Counted from the stretch's first letter, positions 1-8,670 are shown. The stretch: 16,096 nt of DNA from CAUZFZ01 sp964431285 (GCA_964431285.1 CAYSJO010000719.1:1-16096); one strand, 5' to 3'. Program-made: numbers and translations. The notes: generated by a model not told the origin, from the letters alone.

Positions 1-66
1 AGCGAGAGAGACGATTACGCAGGCGCCGAACAGGGGGCTGGTCAATCGCAGGTCGTTTCGAGACAT
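1..66 (-). CDS. 5' end of a probable exported protein, cut by the window edge
   Basis: Only the first 22 codons are visible. The translation from ATG at 66 is MSRNDLRLTSPLFGACVIVSLA: a short basic N-terminus followed by a hydrophobic stretch, which resembles the start of a signal peptide or membrane anchor. A GGAG ribosome site lies at 79-76, nine bases before this ATG. An in-frame ATG at 90 is possible but has a poorer upstream site. The gene is divergent from the exoIII-polA fusion gene, and the 249 bases between them presumably hold both promoters. The family cannot be named from 22 residues. The call rests on the open frame, the ribosome site and the leader-like character only. Confidence 0.4.
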   Translation of the reverse strand, partial: MSRNDLRLTSPLFGACVIVSLA

Positions 67-315
67 GGCGTCGCGCTCCAGTCGGTTCATAATTAGTCCG
101 CGAACAGCAGCTTCAACGGCAGCCGCCCGCGCCATTCCATCGTCCGAATAATAGCAGAACTGCCACAGAACAATGCACGATCAGCGATCCGTCTGCCGCT
201 GCGACCTCCGCCCGCGACCGCCTGTCTACGAACCAGACAGTACTTATACTCTGACACGCCGACAGTGCTTCCCACATGAACGACAAGGAACTCGCTTCCG
301 CCGAGGATCGACCGC

Positions 316-3300
316 ATGCAAGTTATGACCTGGAACGTGAACTCGCTGAAGGCCCGCGAAGATTTCGTCTTTGACTACCTGGATGAAGCGCAGCCTGACG
401 TTGTCTGTATGCAGGAACTCAAGCTTGAAGAGGATGCTGTTCCCAGGGAACTGTTCGAACAGCGCGGGTACGAAGTGGCCATTCACGGTCAGAAACAGTG
501 GAACGGCGTGCTGATCGCTTCGCAGAAGCCGATCAGGAACGTGGTGACAGGACTGCCGGACGGTGACGATGGGCAATCCCGGCTGATCGCCTGCGAGATC
601 GAGAATCTGAAGCTGGTCAATCTGTACTGTCCGCAGGGTCAGAAAGAAGATTCGCCCAAGTTCCAGTACAAGCTGCAGTTCTACAACGCTCTGCGGAAGT
701 GGATCGCTGAGATCTACAAGCCGAGCGACAATCTCCTGATCGTCGGCGACTTGAACATCGCGCCGCTGAAGACGGATGTCTGGGACGTTGGCGAATTCAA
801 GAACGTGCCAACCTATCACCCGCTGGAGCATGAAGAGTGGAAACAGCTCGTTGGCTTCGGACTGGAGGACGTCGTTCAGCCGCTCATCGAGCCAGGTCAG
901 TTCACGTTCTGGGACTATCGGGGCTCGCGGTTTCGGCTGAACCAGGGCATGCGAATTGATCACGCACTCGCCACGAAGTCCGTGGCCGCCTGGGTGACCG
1001 AGGCAACCATCGATCGCGAGGCCCGCAAGAAACGCAATGTCAACGCCCCGTCAGACCATGCCCCGGTCACAGTCACGCTCGACCCGACAGCCAAAACCAA
1101 ACCGGCCAGTCGCAAAGGCAGCAAGTCACGCGTGATTCTGATCGACGGCAATTCTTTACTCTATCGCGCCTACTTCGCGATTCCCGGCAATCTGACGACG
1201 GCGTCTGGATTGCACACCAACGCGATCTACGGATTCGCCCTGATGTTCGGCAAGATCCTCGCAGGGAAGCTGCCGGAGTTCGGAGCGATGGTCTTTGACG
1301 CACCGGAAAAAACGTTTCGTGATGACGAATACCCGGAGTACAAAGCTCAGCGCGAAAGCATGCCGCCGGACCTGAAAGAACAACTGACTGCGGTCGATCA
1401 TCTGGTCGAAGAGCACGACTTCCCGATTCTTCGTGTCGAAGGTTACGAAGCTGACGATGTCATCGGCACTCTGACAAAGCAGGCCATCGAGGCCGGTCAC
1501 GAGGTACGAATCGTCTCCGGTGATAAAGACTTTGCTCAGCTGATCGGTCCCGATGTGCGGATGCTCGATACGCTTCGAGACATTGTTTACGACGTGGACG
1601 TCGTGCAGAAGAAATGGGGCGTCACTCCGGAGAAGTTCATCGATCACCTGGCCCTGCTCGGCGACAAGGTCGACAACATCCCAGGCGTTCCGGGCATCGG
1701 GCAGAAGACGTCCGCATCATTGCTGGAACGATTCGACAGTCTCGATGGCGTTTACGAGAACATTGAGGAACTCAAGGGCAAGCAGAAGTCAAACCTGATC
1801 GAATTTCGCGACCAGGCTTACATGTCGCAGCGGCTCGCAACGATCGATACGGACGTCCCACTGGACGTCGGGCTGGACGATCTGCGCCTCACCGAACCGA
1901 ACACAGAGAAGATTAATCAGGTCTACCGCGAGTTCGAGTTCTATTCGCTGCTGTCCGACGACGAGCAACCGCAAGCGGACGAAGCGACTGCGACAGCAAT
2001 GACGATTTGCTCCGACGCCGACTCATTCAACAAGTTCATCACGGCGCATGCCGAGCAATGTCTGGCGGTGACACCGGCCTTCGAACAGCCGTCGCATCTC
2101 ACAGGCCCCCTGGTCGGGGTGGCTGTTTCAGTCGACGGCGAGGCTGCTTATCTGCCTTTGGGCGAAGCTGAAGGATCACTCGGAGAAGCAGGTCTGCAGG
2201 CCCTTAAGGGTTATCTGGAAGACGAATCGAAGACAAAAGTCGTTCACAATCTTCGCGATGTGCTGTGTCTGTTCGCACGGCATGGCATCGACCTGAAGGG
2301 CGTCATCGGTGACCTCCAGTCGGCGTCCTTTCTGATTGATCCAAACAAGTTGCTGCCGCATCGGCTTGATCAGATCGTCAAGGAGTACCTGCATCGTACG
2401 GTCGAACCGCTAAAGCGATTGACGGGCAGCGGCAAGAGCGAAAAGAAACTTGCTGAACTCAAAGTGGACGACGTCGCCGGATGGACCTGCCAGATGGCGG
2501 CAGCAACTGCCGAGGCCTGGCCGAAGCTGAAAGAGCGTCTGGAACAGGAAGGCCAGACGAAACTGCTTGCGGAACTATCGATGCCGATGTCGGCCGTGCT
2601 GGCGGAAATGCAGCTCACTGGAATTCGAGTCGACAGTGCCGACCTCAAAAAAATGGGGGACGAGTTCGGTGAGCGGAAAGCCGAAATCGAGCAGGAGATC
2701 TACGATCAGGCCGGTTCAAAGTTCAACATTGGCTCGACCAAACAGCTCGCAAAGGTGTTATTTGAAGATCTCGAGTTGCCGGTGATCAAGAATACCAAGA
2801 CAGGCTACTCCACAGCGGCCGATGTGCTTGAGCGTCTGGCTCAGAAGCACGGCATCGCGAAACTGATTCTCAGGCAGCGGGCACTCGCGAAGCTGATCAA
2901 TACCTATACCTCGGTCCTGCGCGAGGCAGTCTTCCCCGAAGACGGTCGCGTGCACTGCACGTTCCAGCAAACGACTGGCGTCTCAGGAAGGCTGGTCACG
3001 ACAGACCCCGATCTGCAACGCACGCCCATCCGGTCAGAGGACGGCAAACGAATCCGGCAGGCGTTTCTGCCGAAAGAAGGTTGGACGCTGATCTCGGCCG
3101 ACTGGAGTCAGATCGAGCTGCGAGTGCTGGCTCATTTTTCAAAAGACCCGCGTCTGGTCGCCGCGTTTCGTGATGAGATCGACCTGCACCGCGTGACTGC
3201 TGCCGAGCTGCACGAAGTGGCGGAATCGGACGTGACCGCCGAGCAGCGCAACGTGGGCAAGACGGTCAATTTCGCAACGATTTATGGCCAGGGGGCGACA

Positions 3301-3774
3301 GCGCTCGGTCAGCAGCTTGGCCTGACTCGTAACGCAGCGAAAAAAATGATCGACCGCTACTTCGAACTCTACGCCGGCGTTCGAGAGTGGCTCGACAAAA
3401 CGGTCGCGGCGGCCCACGAGAGTGGCTACGTCAGCACAATCCTTGGGCGTAAGCGGTACATCCCCGAGCTTTCCAGCAACAACTTCTCGGACCGCGCGTA
3501 TGGAGAACGAATCGCGGCCAATACTCCTATCCAGGGCTCAGCGGCCGACATCTGCAAGCTGGCTATGCTGGAGATCGACCGCTGCTTTAAGGCTGCAGAC
3601 TTCGAGGCCGGAATGATCCTGCAGATTCACGATGAGTTGTTAATCGAAGCGCCCGAACACGGGGTGGAAAGCGTTACCGATGTTGTTCGTCAATGCATGG
3701 AGAAACCGTGCGAACTCGACGTTCCGTTGAAAGTCGACATCGGTACGGGGAGCAGCTGGGCCGAAGCCCACTAA
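316..3774 (+). CDS. polA: Exonuclease III (AP endonuclease) - DNA polymerase I fusion protein
   Basis: One continuous 1152-residue frame. Residues 1-255 are a full exonuclease III/AP endonuclease: W6-N7, E34 in QELKL, Y104 in NLYCPQG, D145 and N147 in GDLNIAP, W199, D215 in RIDHAL, D247-H248 in SDHAP. After a basic linker (about 256-271) comes DNA polymerase I. Its 5' nuclease (272-550) keeps D277, D328, E378/D380/D381, D403/D405 and D450/D453. The 3'-5' exonuclease region (560-745) has lost its catalytic acids. The polymerase (750-1152) has motif A DWSQIELR (D929), O-helix R978/K982/F986/Y990 and motif C QIHDE (D1106). E. coli ExoIII and Pol I have about 268 and 928 residues, so both parts are near full length. 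By family knowledge it should incise AP sites, clean 3' ends, remove flaps and fill gaps in the cytoplasm. The start is fixed by GAGGA at 303-307 and by alignment with the ExoIII N-terminus. TATACT at 245-250 is a weak -10 candidate without a good -35. Confidence 0.95.
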   Translation: MQVMTWNVNSLKAREDFVFDYLDEAQPDVVCMQELKLEEDAVPRELFEQRGYEVAIHGQKQWNGVLIASQKPIRNVVTGLPDGDDGQSRLIACEIENLKLVNLYCPQGQKEDSPKFQYKLQFYNALRKWIAEIYKPSDNLLIVGDLNIAPLKTDVWDVGEFKNVPTYHPLEHEEWKQLVGFGLEDVVQPLIEPGQFTFWDYRGSRFRLNQGMRIDHALATKSVAAWVTEATIDREARKKRNVNAPSDHAPVTVTLDPTAKTKPASRKGSKSRVILIDGNSLLYRAYFAIPGNLTTASGLHTNAIYGFALMFGKILAGKLPEFGAMVFDAPEKTFRDDEYPEYKAQRESMPPDLKEQLTAVDHLVEEHDFPILRVEGYEADDVIGTLTKQAIEAGHEVRIVSGDKDFAQLIGPDVRMLDTLRDIVYDVDVVQKKWGVTPEKFIDHLALLGDKVDNIPGVPGIGQKTSASLLERFDSLDGVYENIEELKGKQKSNLIEFRDQAYMSQRLATIDTDVPLDVGLDDLRLTEPNTEKINQVYREFEFYSLLSDDEQPQADEATATAMTICSDADSFNKFITAHAEQCLAVTPAFEQPSHLTGPLVGVAVSVDGEAAYLPLGEAEGSLGEAGLQALKGYLEDESKTKVVHNLRDVLCLFARHGIDLKGVIGDLQSASFLIDPNKLLPHRLDQIVKEYLHRTVEPLKRLTGSGKSEKKLAELKVDDVAGWTCQMAAATAEAWPKLKERLEQEGQTKLLAELSMPMSAVLAEMQLTGIRVDSADLKKMGDEFGERKAEIEQEIYDQAGSKFNIGSTKQLAKVLFEDLELPVIKNTKTGYSTAADVLERLAQKHGIAKLILRQRALAKLINTYTSVLREAVFPEDGRVHCTFQQTTGVSGRLVTTDPDLQRTPIRSEDGKRIRQAFLPKEGWTLISADWSQIELRVLAHFSKDPRLVAAFRDEIDLHRVTAAELHEVAESDVTAEQRNVGKTVNFATIYGQGATALGQQLGLTRNAAKKMIDRYFELYAGVREWLDKTVAAAHESGYVSTILGRKRYIPELSSNNFSDRAYGERIAANTPIQGSAADICKLAMLEIDRCFKAADFEAGMILQIHDELLIEAPEHGVESVTDVVRQCMEKPCELDVPLKVDIGTGSSWAEAH

Positions 3775-3870
3775 GCATATCTGGTTGTCTGACGGTTGCG
3801 GGCACCTGGCAGATCGTTCCAATGCGCGATCACTGCGGGAATGTCACGCGTCAGGAACAGGTACAGCCCT

Positions 3871-5199
3871 ATGCGCACGCCAGGTCCATCTCAGTCTCAA
3901 ATGCGTCCGCTGGCAGGAACCAGCCTGGCGCGTTCAGCAGCACTGTTGGTTGCTGCCCATCTGATGGTGATTGCGGATGGCGATGTGGCAGCGCAGGAAC
4001 GAGTCTCGCGGCCGTCCACTTCTACCGAGAGTCCCAGGAAGCTCGTTTGGCCGAATTGGATGGGGCCAAATCACGACGGCATCTCGACGGAAACTGGATG
4101 GTCGTATGACTGGCCGGCAGATGGCCTCCCAGTCGTCTGGAGGAAAGAACTTGGTACAGGATTCAGTTCTTTCAGTGTGGTCGATGGGCTGACGTACTCC
4201 ATGAGCCATCGCAGCGGAAAGGAAACGGTGTGGTGCCTGGATGCCGAAACTGGCGATGAAGTGTGGACACACAGTTATCCCGCCTTGCTGAATCCCAACC
4301 TGTACGAGGGCGGTCCAGGGGCGACACCGACAGTTCACACCGACATGGTCTTTACGTTGAGCGTCGATGGCCGACTGATCGGCTTCAAACGCAGGTCCGG
4401 TGAAATCGTCTGGGAAGTGGACCTGCAGAAAGAACTGACAGTCCGTATGCATGAATGGGGATTCAATGCATCGCCATACATTCTGGGTAATCAACTGTTA
4501 CTGGAGTGTGGTCGCGTTGTGTCGTTTGACTGGAAAACGGGAGAGAAGCTATGGCAGTCAGACAGACATCGGGCCGGTTACGGTTCGGTTCGTCCGTTCC
4601 AATTCAAAGACGAAACGCTGATTGCGTCACTCGACTGTGACGGCCTGCGGATCAGTCGCTCGACGGACGGTTCGGAAGTTGCCTTTGCAGGCTGGCCGTC
4701 TCCATTCGGAACGAACTCCACGACGCCCATCATCGTGGAAGACCGCGTCTTCGTTTCCACCGGCTACAACGTCGGCAGCGTGCTGTTTCGTCTGACCGCA
4801 AATGGGTTGCAGCAAATCTATGCTCACCGGCAGATGCGCAACCATTTCAACAACAGCATTCTGTTTGAAGGTCACCTTTACGGCTTCGATGGCAATTCCA
4901 ATCTGGGGCGAGTCGTGCGATTGACCTGCATGGATTTCGAGACCGGGGAAGTGAAGTGGAAACACGCCGGATTGGGCTGCGGGGCCCTGATCATTGCCGA
5001 TGGTCACCTGTTGATCCTGAGTGATCAGGGAGACCTGGTTCTGGCACCCGCGACGCCGGATGGGTTCGATGAAGCAGCACGGTCACGGCTCCTTGACGGA
5101 CGTTGCTGGACGGCACCGATCCTTGTGAACGGTCGGGTTTACGCGCGGAATGCCGACGGCAAGGCAGTCTGCGTTCAACTCCCGAAACGTCAGGAATGA
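3871..5199 (+). CDS. Secreted PQQ-like beta-propeller repeat protein
   Basis: 442 residues from the chosen start. Residues 1-41 form a signal peptide with a hydrophobic core (SAALLVAAHLMVIA) and a likely cut after VAA. The mature part opens with WPNWMGPNHDGIS (60-72), the motif that often begins planctomycete PQQ-like propeller proteins. Propeller strands recur as GDEVW (128-132), GEIVW (177-181), GEKLW (224-228) and GEVKW (359-363), each of the form G-x-x-x-W. This is the BamB/quinoprotein-like fold. No known PQQ-enzyme active site is evident, so the product is more likely a binding or scaffold protein outside the cytoplasm than an oxidase. The frame is open back to ATG 3796, but that ATG has no ribosome site and would add 25 residues ahead of the leader. 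ATG 3871 has AGGAACAGG just upstream; ATG 3901 is the other option. The sulfatase gene begins 53 bases downstream, so the two are probably co-transcribed. Confidence 0.85.
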   Translation: MRTPGPSQSQMRPLAGTSLARSAALLVAAHLMVIADGDVAAQERVSRPSTSTESPRKLVWPNWMGPNHDGISTETGWSYDWPADGLPVVWRKELGTGFSSFSVVDGLTYSMSHRSGKETVWCLDAETGDEVWTHSYPALLNPNLYEGGPGATPTVHTDMVFTLSVDGRLIGFKRRSGEIVWEVDLQKELTVRMHEWGFNASPYILGNQLLLECGRVVSFDWKTGEKLWQSDRHRAGYGSVRPFQFKDETLIASLDCDGLRISRSTDGSEVAFAGWPSPFGTNSTTPIIVEDRVFVSTGYNVGSVLFRLTANGLQQIYAHRQMRNHFNNSILFEGHLYGFDGNSNLGRVVRLTCMDFETGEVKWKHAGLGCGALIIADGHLLILSDQGDLVLAPATPDGFDEAARSRLLDGRCWTAPILVNGRVYARNADGKAVCVQLPKRQE

Positions 5200-5252
5200 T
5201 GGTTGATTGTTGAAAAGAAGACCGGCGGTACGCGCCAGGAAGAGGTCAACGA

Positions 5253-7181
5253 ATGAGTCATCGATTTGCATTACTGGTGCTTGCCGCAACCACCTTTGGT
5301 TCGTGTGCGAGGTGCGAGGCGGCCGATCGTTCGGACGAAGGACGCCCGAACTTTGTGCTGATCTTCATTGACGATATGGGATATGGCGACATCGGGCCGT
5401 TTGGCTCAAAGCTGAATCGGACGCCGAACCTGGACCGCATGGCTGCAGAGGGCATGAAGCTGACCAGCTTCTATGCGGCACCGGTGTGTTCCGCGTCCCG
5501 CGCCCAGTTGCTGACTGGTTGCTATGCGCCGCGAGTTTCCGTTCCTGGTGTGTTCTTTCCCGCGGGGTCCAGAGGACTCCATCCAGATGAGCACACGTTT
5601 GCTGATTACCTGCATGAACTGGGCTACGCGACGATGTGTGTCGGCAAGTGGCATGTCGGGGATCAGCGGGAGTTTCTTCCAACTCGGCAGGGTTTCGACG
5701 GATACCTCGGGATTCCCTACTCCAACGACATGGGCCGGCCGACGTTGGAAGATGGCCGATCCGTGCACCCTCTGATGCGCGACGAAGACGTCGCTGAACT
5801 CCTGGAAAACGAAGGCCAGCGCAGAATCACTCGTGAATACACGGAAGAAGCCGTCACATTCATAGAGAAGAACAAGGACCAGCAATTTTGCCTCTACCTG
5901 CCACACACGGCGATGCACGTGCCACTGTTTCCACACGCTGACTTCGCCGGGAAATCGAATAACGGCACGTATGGTGACTGGGTGGAAGAGGTTGACTGGA
6001 GTGTCGGGCAGGTGCTGGACACGTTGCGACGTCTGAAGCTGGACAGCAACACATTGGTCATCTTCACCAGCGACAACGGACCGTGGGCGTCCAAGGGCAA
6101 GGCAGGCGGTGTGTCGGGGCCGTTACGTGGCAGTAAAGGCTGCACACTTGAAGGTGGCGTCCGCGAGCCCACCATTGCGTGGTGGCCCGGTAGGATCGAA
6201 GCAGGCTCGGTCAGTGATGCGATCGCCGGTACGACGGATGTTCTGCCGACGCTTGTCAGCCTTGCGCGGGGCAAGCTTAAACCGGATGTTGCGATCGACG
6301 GTGTCGACCTGACGCCGGTACTACTCGGCGAAAGTAAAGAGTCGACGCGTGAGGCATGGTTCTATTACCAGGGGACACAATTGAAGGCTGTTCGATCCGG
6401 GCCATGGAAACTGGCCGTCGCTCCTCAATCGCTGGGAATGGGTATCCGCGAGCGTCCAGCGGACTTAAGTGACTCGGGAGTGCGGCTCTACAATCTCGCG
6501 GAAGAAATCGGGGAAGTAACCAATGTGGCTGACGAAAATCCAGAAGTCGTGAGTCGACTGCAGGGAATTATTGACCGGATGAAGGCCGATATCGGGAGTG
6601 GAAAACCTGGTCCAGGAGTGCGTCCCGCGGGAGTGGTTGAGAATCCGGTGACTCTGTTTCCATCAAGGTCTCGACCTCGACGGACCGGAGTGAAGGCCAG
6701 CGGCAAGCCGATCGTGTGGGAGAAAGTGAAGGTGGGCGACGTCTATTCCACCGGCTCCGCACCGAGAATTGCCGGCAAAGAGTTTCTGATCGATGCCACG
6801 GTTCAAGGTAATTCTTCACAAGGAATCATTGTGGCCCACGGTGGATCGGCCGCAGGATATTCGCTTTACATCAAAGAGGGCCGGGCTGTGTTTGCAGTGC
6901 GATACAGCTCAGCTCGACTTGATCGCATCGCTGCCAGCCTCTCTGACGCGGGGATGCACCATATACGAGCGGTCGGGAACAAGGCAGGAGTGTTGCGTCT
7001 GACGATTGACGACACAGAACCGATGACTCAGGAAGCAAGCGGATTATTGAGTACACATCCGCAGGAAGACCTGTGCATTGGCCATGACGATCGGAATCCC
7101 GTTGATGTGGAATCCCCTCGAAAGCCGTTCACGGGCAAGATCGTTGGCCTCAAGGTCGTCGTCGCACCGAAACCTCAGTGA
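5253..7181 (+). CDS. Secreted arylsulfatase-type sulfatase with C-terminal LamG/ConA-like domain
   Basis: 642 residues, with a strong ribosome site AGGAAGAGG at 5238-5245, seven bases before ATG. Residues 1-24 are a signal peptide (FALLVLAATTFGS core; C18 or C21 could make it a lipoprotein, but no clean lipobox is seen). The sulfatase catalytic domain covers about 31-450: metal ligands D40-D41, formylglycine site C79 in CSASR with R83, GKWH (K132, H134), TSDNG (D274, N275) and K296 in RGSKGCTLEGG. C79 must be oxidised to formylglycine by a maturation enzyme; none is encoded here. The enzyme should cleave sulfate esters, probably from polysaccharides, in the periplasm or outside the cell. The substrate cannot be read from sequence. 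Residues about 490-640 are an added beta-rich module (AGYSLYIKEGRAVFAV; CIGHDDRN) resembling LamG/concanavalin-like domains, possibly for carbohydrate binding. It follows the propeller gene on the same strand and ends 8 bases from a convergent gene. Confidence 0.93.
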   Translation: MSHRFALLVLAATTFGSCARCEAADRSDEGRPNFVLIFIDDMGYGDIGPFGSKLNRTPNLDRMAAEGMKLTSFYAAPVCSASRAQLLTGCYAPRVSVPGVFFPAGSRGLHPDEHTFADYLHELGYATMCVGKWHVGDQREFLPTRQGFDGYLGIPYSNDMGRPTLEDGRSVHPLMRDEDVAELLENEGQRRITREYTEEAVTFIEKNKDQQFCLYLPHTAMHVPLFPHADFAGKSNNGTYGDWVEEVDWSVGQVLDTLRRLKLDSNTLVIFTSDNGPWASKGKAGGVSGPLRGSKGCTLEGGVREPTIAWWPGRIEAGSVSDAIAGTTDVLPTLVSLARGKLKPDVAIDGVDLTPVLLGESKESTREAWFYYQGTQLKAVRSGPWKLAVAPQSLGMGIRERPADLSDSGVRLYNLAEEIGEVTNVADENPEVVSRLQGIIDRMKADIGSGKPGPGVRPAGVVENPVTLFPSRSRPRRTGVKASGKPIVWEKVKVGDVYSTGSAPRIAGKEFLIDATVQGNSSQGIIVAHGGSAAGYSLYIKEGRAVFAVRYSSARLDRIAASLSDAGMHHIRAVGNKAGVLRLTIDDTEPMTQEASGLLSTHPQEDLCIGHDDRNPVDVESPRKPFTGKIVGLKVVVAPKPQ

Positions 7182-7189
7182 CGAACCGC

Positions 7190-8659
7190 TCACGCGATGA
7201 TTTCGTCGATCGGATTTCCGTAATCGATCTCAAGCCGCTTCCGACCTGGCACTTCCAGCCGATGAGGATTCAGGCCGAGCTGCTTCATCACCGTTGCATG
7301 GATGTCGGTCACGTAGTGGCGGTTCTCCACAGCGTGGAAGCCCAGCTCGTCTGTCGCACCGTGAACAACTCCACCTTTGATGCCGCCACCGGCCATCCAG
7401 ACGGAGAAGCCGAAGTTGTGATGACCTCGACCATTCGAACCCTGGCCCCCCGGTGTGCGACCGAATTCTGAGCCCCACACCACCAGCGTTTCATCCAGCA
7501 GGCCACGCTGCTTCAGGTCTTTCAGTAACCCGGCAATCGGTTGATCCACCTGTTGACAGTTCTTTGCATGGTTCGACTGCAGGTTTCCGTGCGCGTCCCA
7601 GGCACCGGCTCCGCCACCTCCGTGATAAATCTGCACGAATCGGACACCACGTTCGACCAGCCGTCGGGCTGTCAGACACAAGCGCCCAAACCCCTGCGTC
7701 GGTCCGCCGGTCGTTCCATACAACTTGTGAGTTGCCGCGGTCTCGCCGGCCGAATCAACGACATTGGGAACAGCTGTCTGCATCCGAAACGCCAGCTCAT
7801 ATGACTTGATGCGGGCCGCGAGTTGCGGATCGTCGGGATACTCGGTTGCGGGCAGTCGGTTGAGGCGGCCCAGCAGTTGCTGAGCTTTCAAACGCTCGGC
7901 CGAACCTGCGCCGTCGGCCGGGATGGCAAAAGGAAGCGGATTCTTCGGGTCGACCGATAGCGTCACTCCGTCGTGTTCCGGGCCCAGGTAGTCGGCGCCT
8001 TCTGTCGCCTTGCCACCGCAGCAGTCTCCGATCTTGTTGCCCATGACAATGAACTGCGGCAGGCTGTCGTTCAGCGAACTAAGCCCGTAATGCACCCAGG
8101 CACCGATGGTGGGAAAGAACCCGTCGAATCGATTGCGTCCCGTGTGGAACTGCAACTGAGCGTCGTGATTGCTGGCGGTCGTCCACATTGAACGGACAAT
8201 CGAGATGTCATCAACACATTCTCCAACGTGAGGCCACCAGTCGCTGATTTCGGCACCACTCTCTCCTCGCTTCTGATAACCCACCTGCAGCGGATAGAGC
8301 TTGTCGTAAATCTTCCCGTTGGCGTCGCCTTTCACGAGTTCGATGCGATTCTTGATATACGGTGATTCCAGCACGCTGCTGAACGGCGTGTTTGGAATCG
8401 TCTTTCCACCGTGTTTATTCAATTCGGGTTTTGGGTCGAACGTCTCGACCTGGCTGACGCCTCCGGCCATGAAGAGCCAGATCACGCTCTTCGCCTTCGG
8501 TGCAAAGTGCGGAAACCCATCCGGCGGAGCCCACCCACCGCCAGAATCAGCACGTGTGACACCATCACGCTGAAGCATCGCTCCCAGAGCGACAGACGCG
8601 AAACCTGTGCCCAAGTCTGACATAAAACTGCGACGGGGCTTCCGAGTATGATTGTTCAC
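7190..8659 (-). CDS. DUF1501 family protein with Tat-type leader
   Basis: 489 residues from a GTG start at 8659, supported by GGAG at 8670-8667 with a 7-base spacer. The N-terminus has twin arginines (R9-R10, KPRRSFMSDLG) and a hydrophobic stretch, as expected of a Tat export signal. DUF1501 features are clear: WLFMAGGVSQVETFDPKP near 61-78, ISIVRSMWTTASNHD (152-166), LTARRLVERGVRFVQIYHGG (329-348), WDAHGN (354-359), VVWGSEFGRTP (393-403) and GRGHHNFGFS. DUF1501 belongs to the alkaline-phosphatase/sulfatase-like superfamily; its biochemical role is not established. Many planctomycete DUF1501 genes follow a DUF1549/DUF1553 cytochrome-like gene, but none is present here. The frame is open back to ATG 8791, which would add 44 residues unlike the family and cover a hairpin. 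A frameshifted RTX-like gene lies 194 bases upstream on the same strand. Confidence 0.9.
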   Translation of the reverse strand: MNNHTRKPRRSFMSDLGTGFASVALGAMLQRDGVTRADSGGGWAPPDGFPHFAPKAKSVIWLFMAGGVSQVETFDPKPELNKHGGKTIPNTPFSSVLESPYIKNRIELVKGDANGKIYDKLYPLQVGYQKRGESGAEISDWWPHVGECVDDISIVRSMWTTASNHDAQLQFHTGRNRFDGFFPTIGAWVHYGLSSLNDSLPQFIVMGNKIGDCCGGKATEGADYLGPEHDGVTLSVDPKNPLPFAIPADGAGSAERLKAQQLLGRLNRLPATEYPDDPQLAARIKSYELAFRMQTAVPNVVDSAGETAATHKLYGTTGGPTQGFGRLCLTARRLVERGVRFVQIYHGGGGAGAWDAHGNLQSNHAKNCQQVDQPIAGLLKDLKQRGLLDETLVVWGSEFGRTPGGQGSNGRGHHNFGFSVWMAGGGIKGGVVHGATDELGFHAVENRHYVTDIHATVMKQLGLNPHRLEVPGRKRLEIDYGNPIDEIIA

Positions 8660-8666
8660 GGCAGTT

Positions 8667-8670
8667 CTCC
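8667..8670 (-). promoter_or_regulatory. Ribosome binding site deciding the GTG start of the DUF1501 gene
   Basis: GGAG on the minus strand, seven bases before GTG at 8659. It supports this start over the longer frame beginning at 8791 and puts the twin-arginine motif at residues 9-10, where a Tat leader should carry it. Confidence 0.65.

Noticed and set aside
244..963. 239-codon open frame on the minus strand
   Set aside because: It is antisense to the exonuclease III domain, whose motifs are all present on plus. The translation has no recognisable domain.
3796..3870. Longer start for the propeller protein
   Set aside because: ATG 3796 has no ribosome site and would put 25 extra residues ahead of the signal peptide.
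3934..4494. 186-codon open frame on the minus strand
   Set aside because: It is antisense to the propeller gene; no family likeness and no ribosome site was seen.
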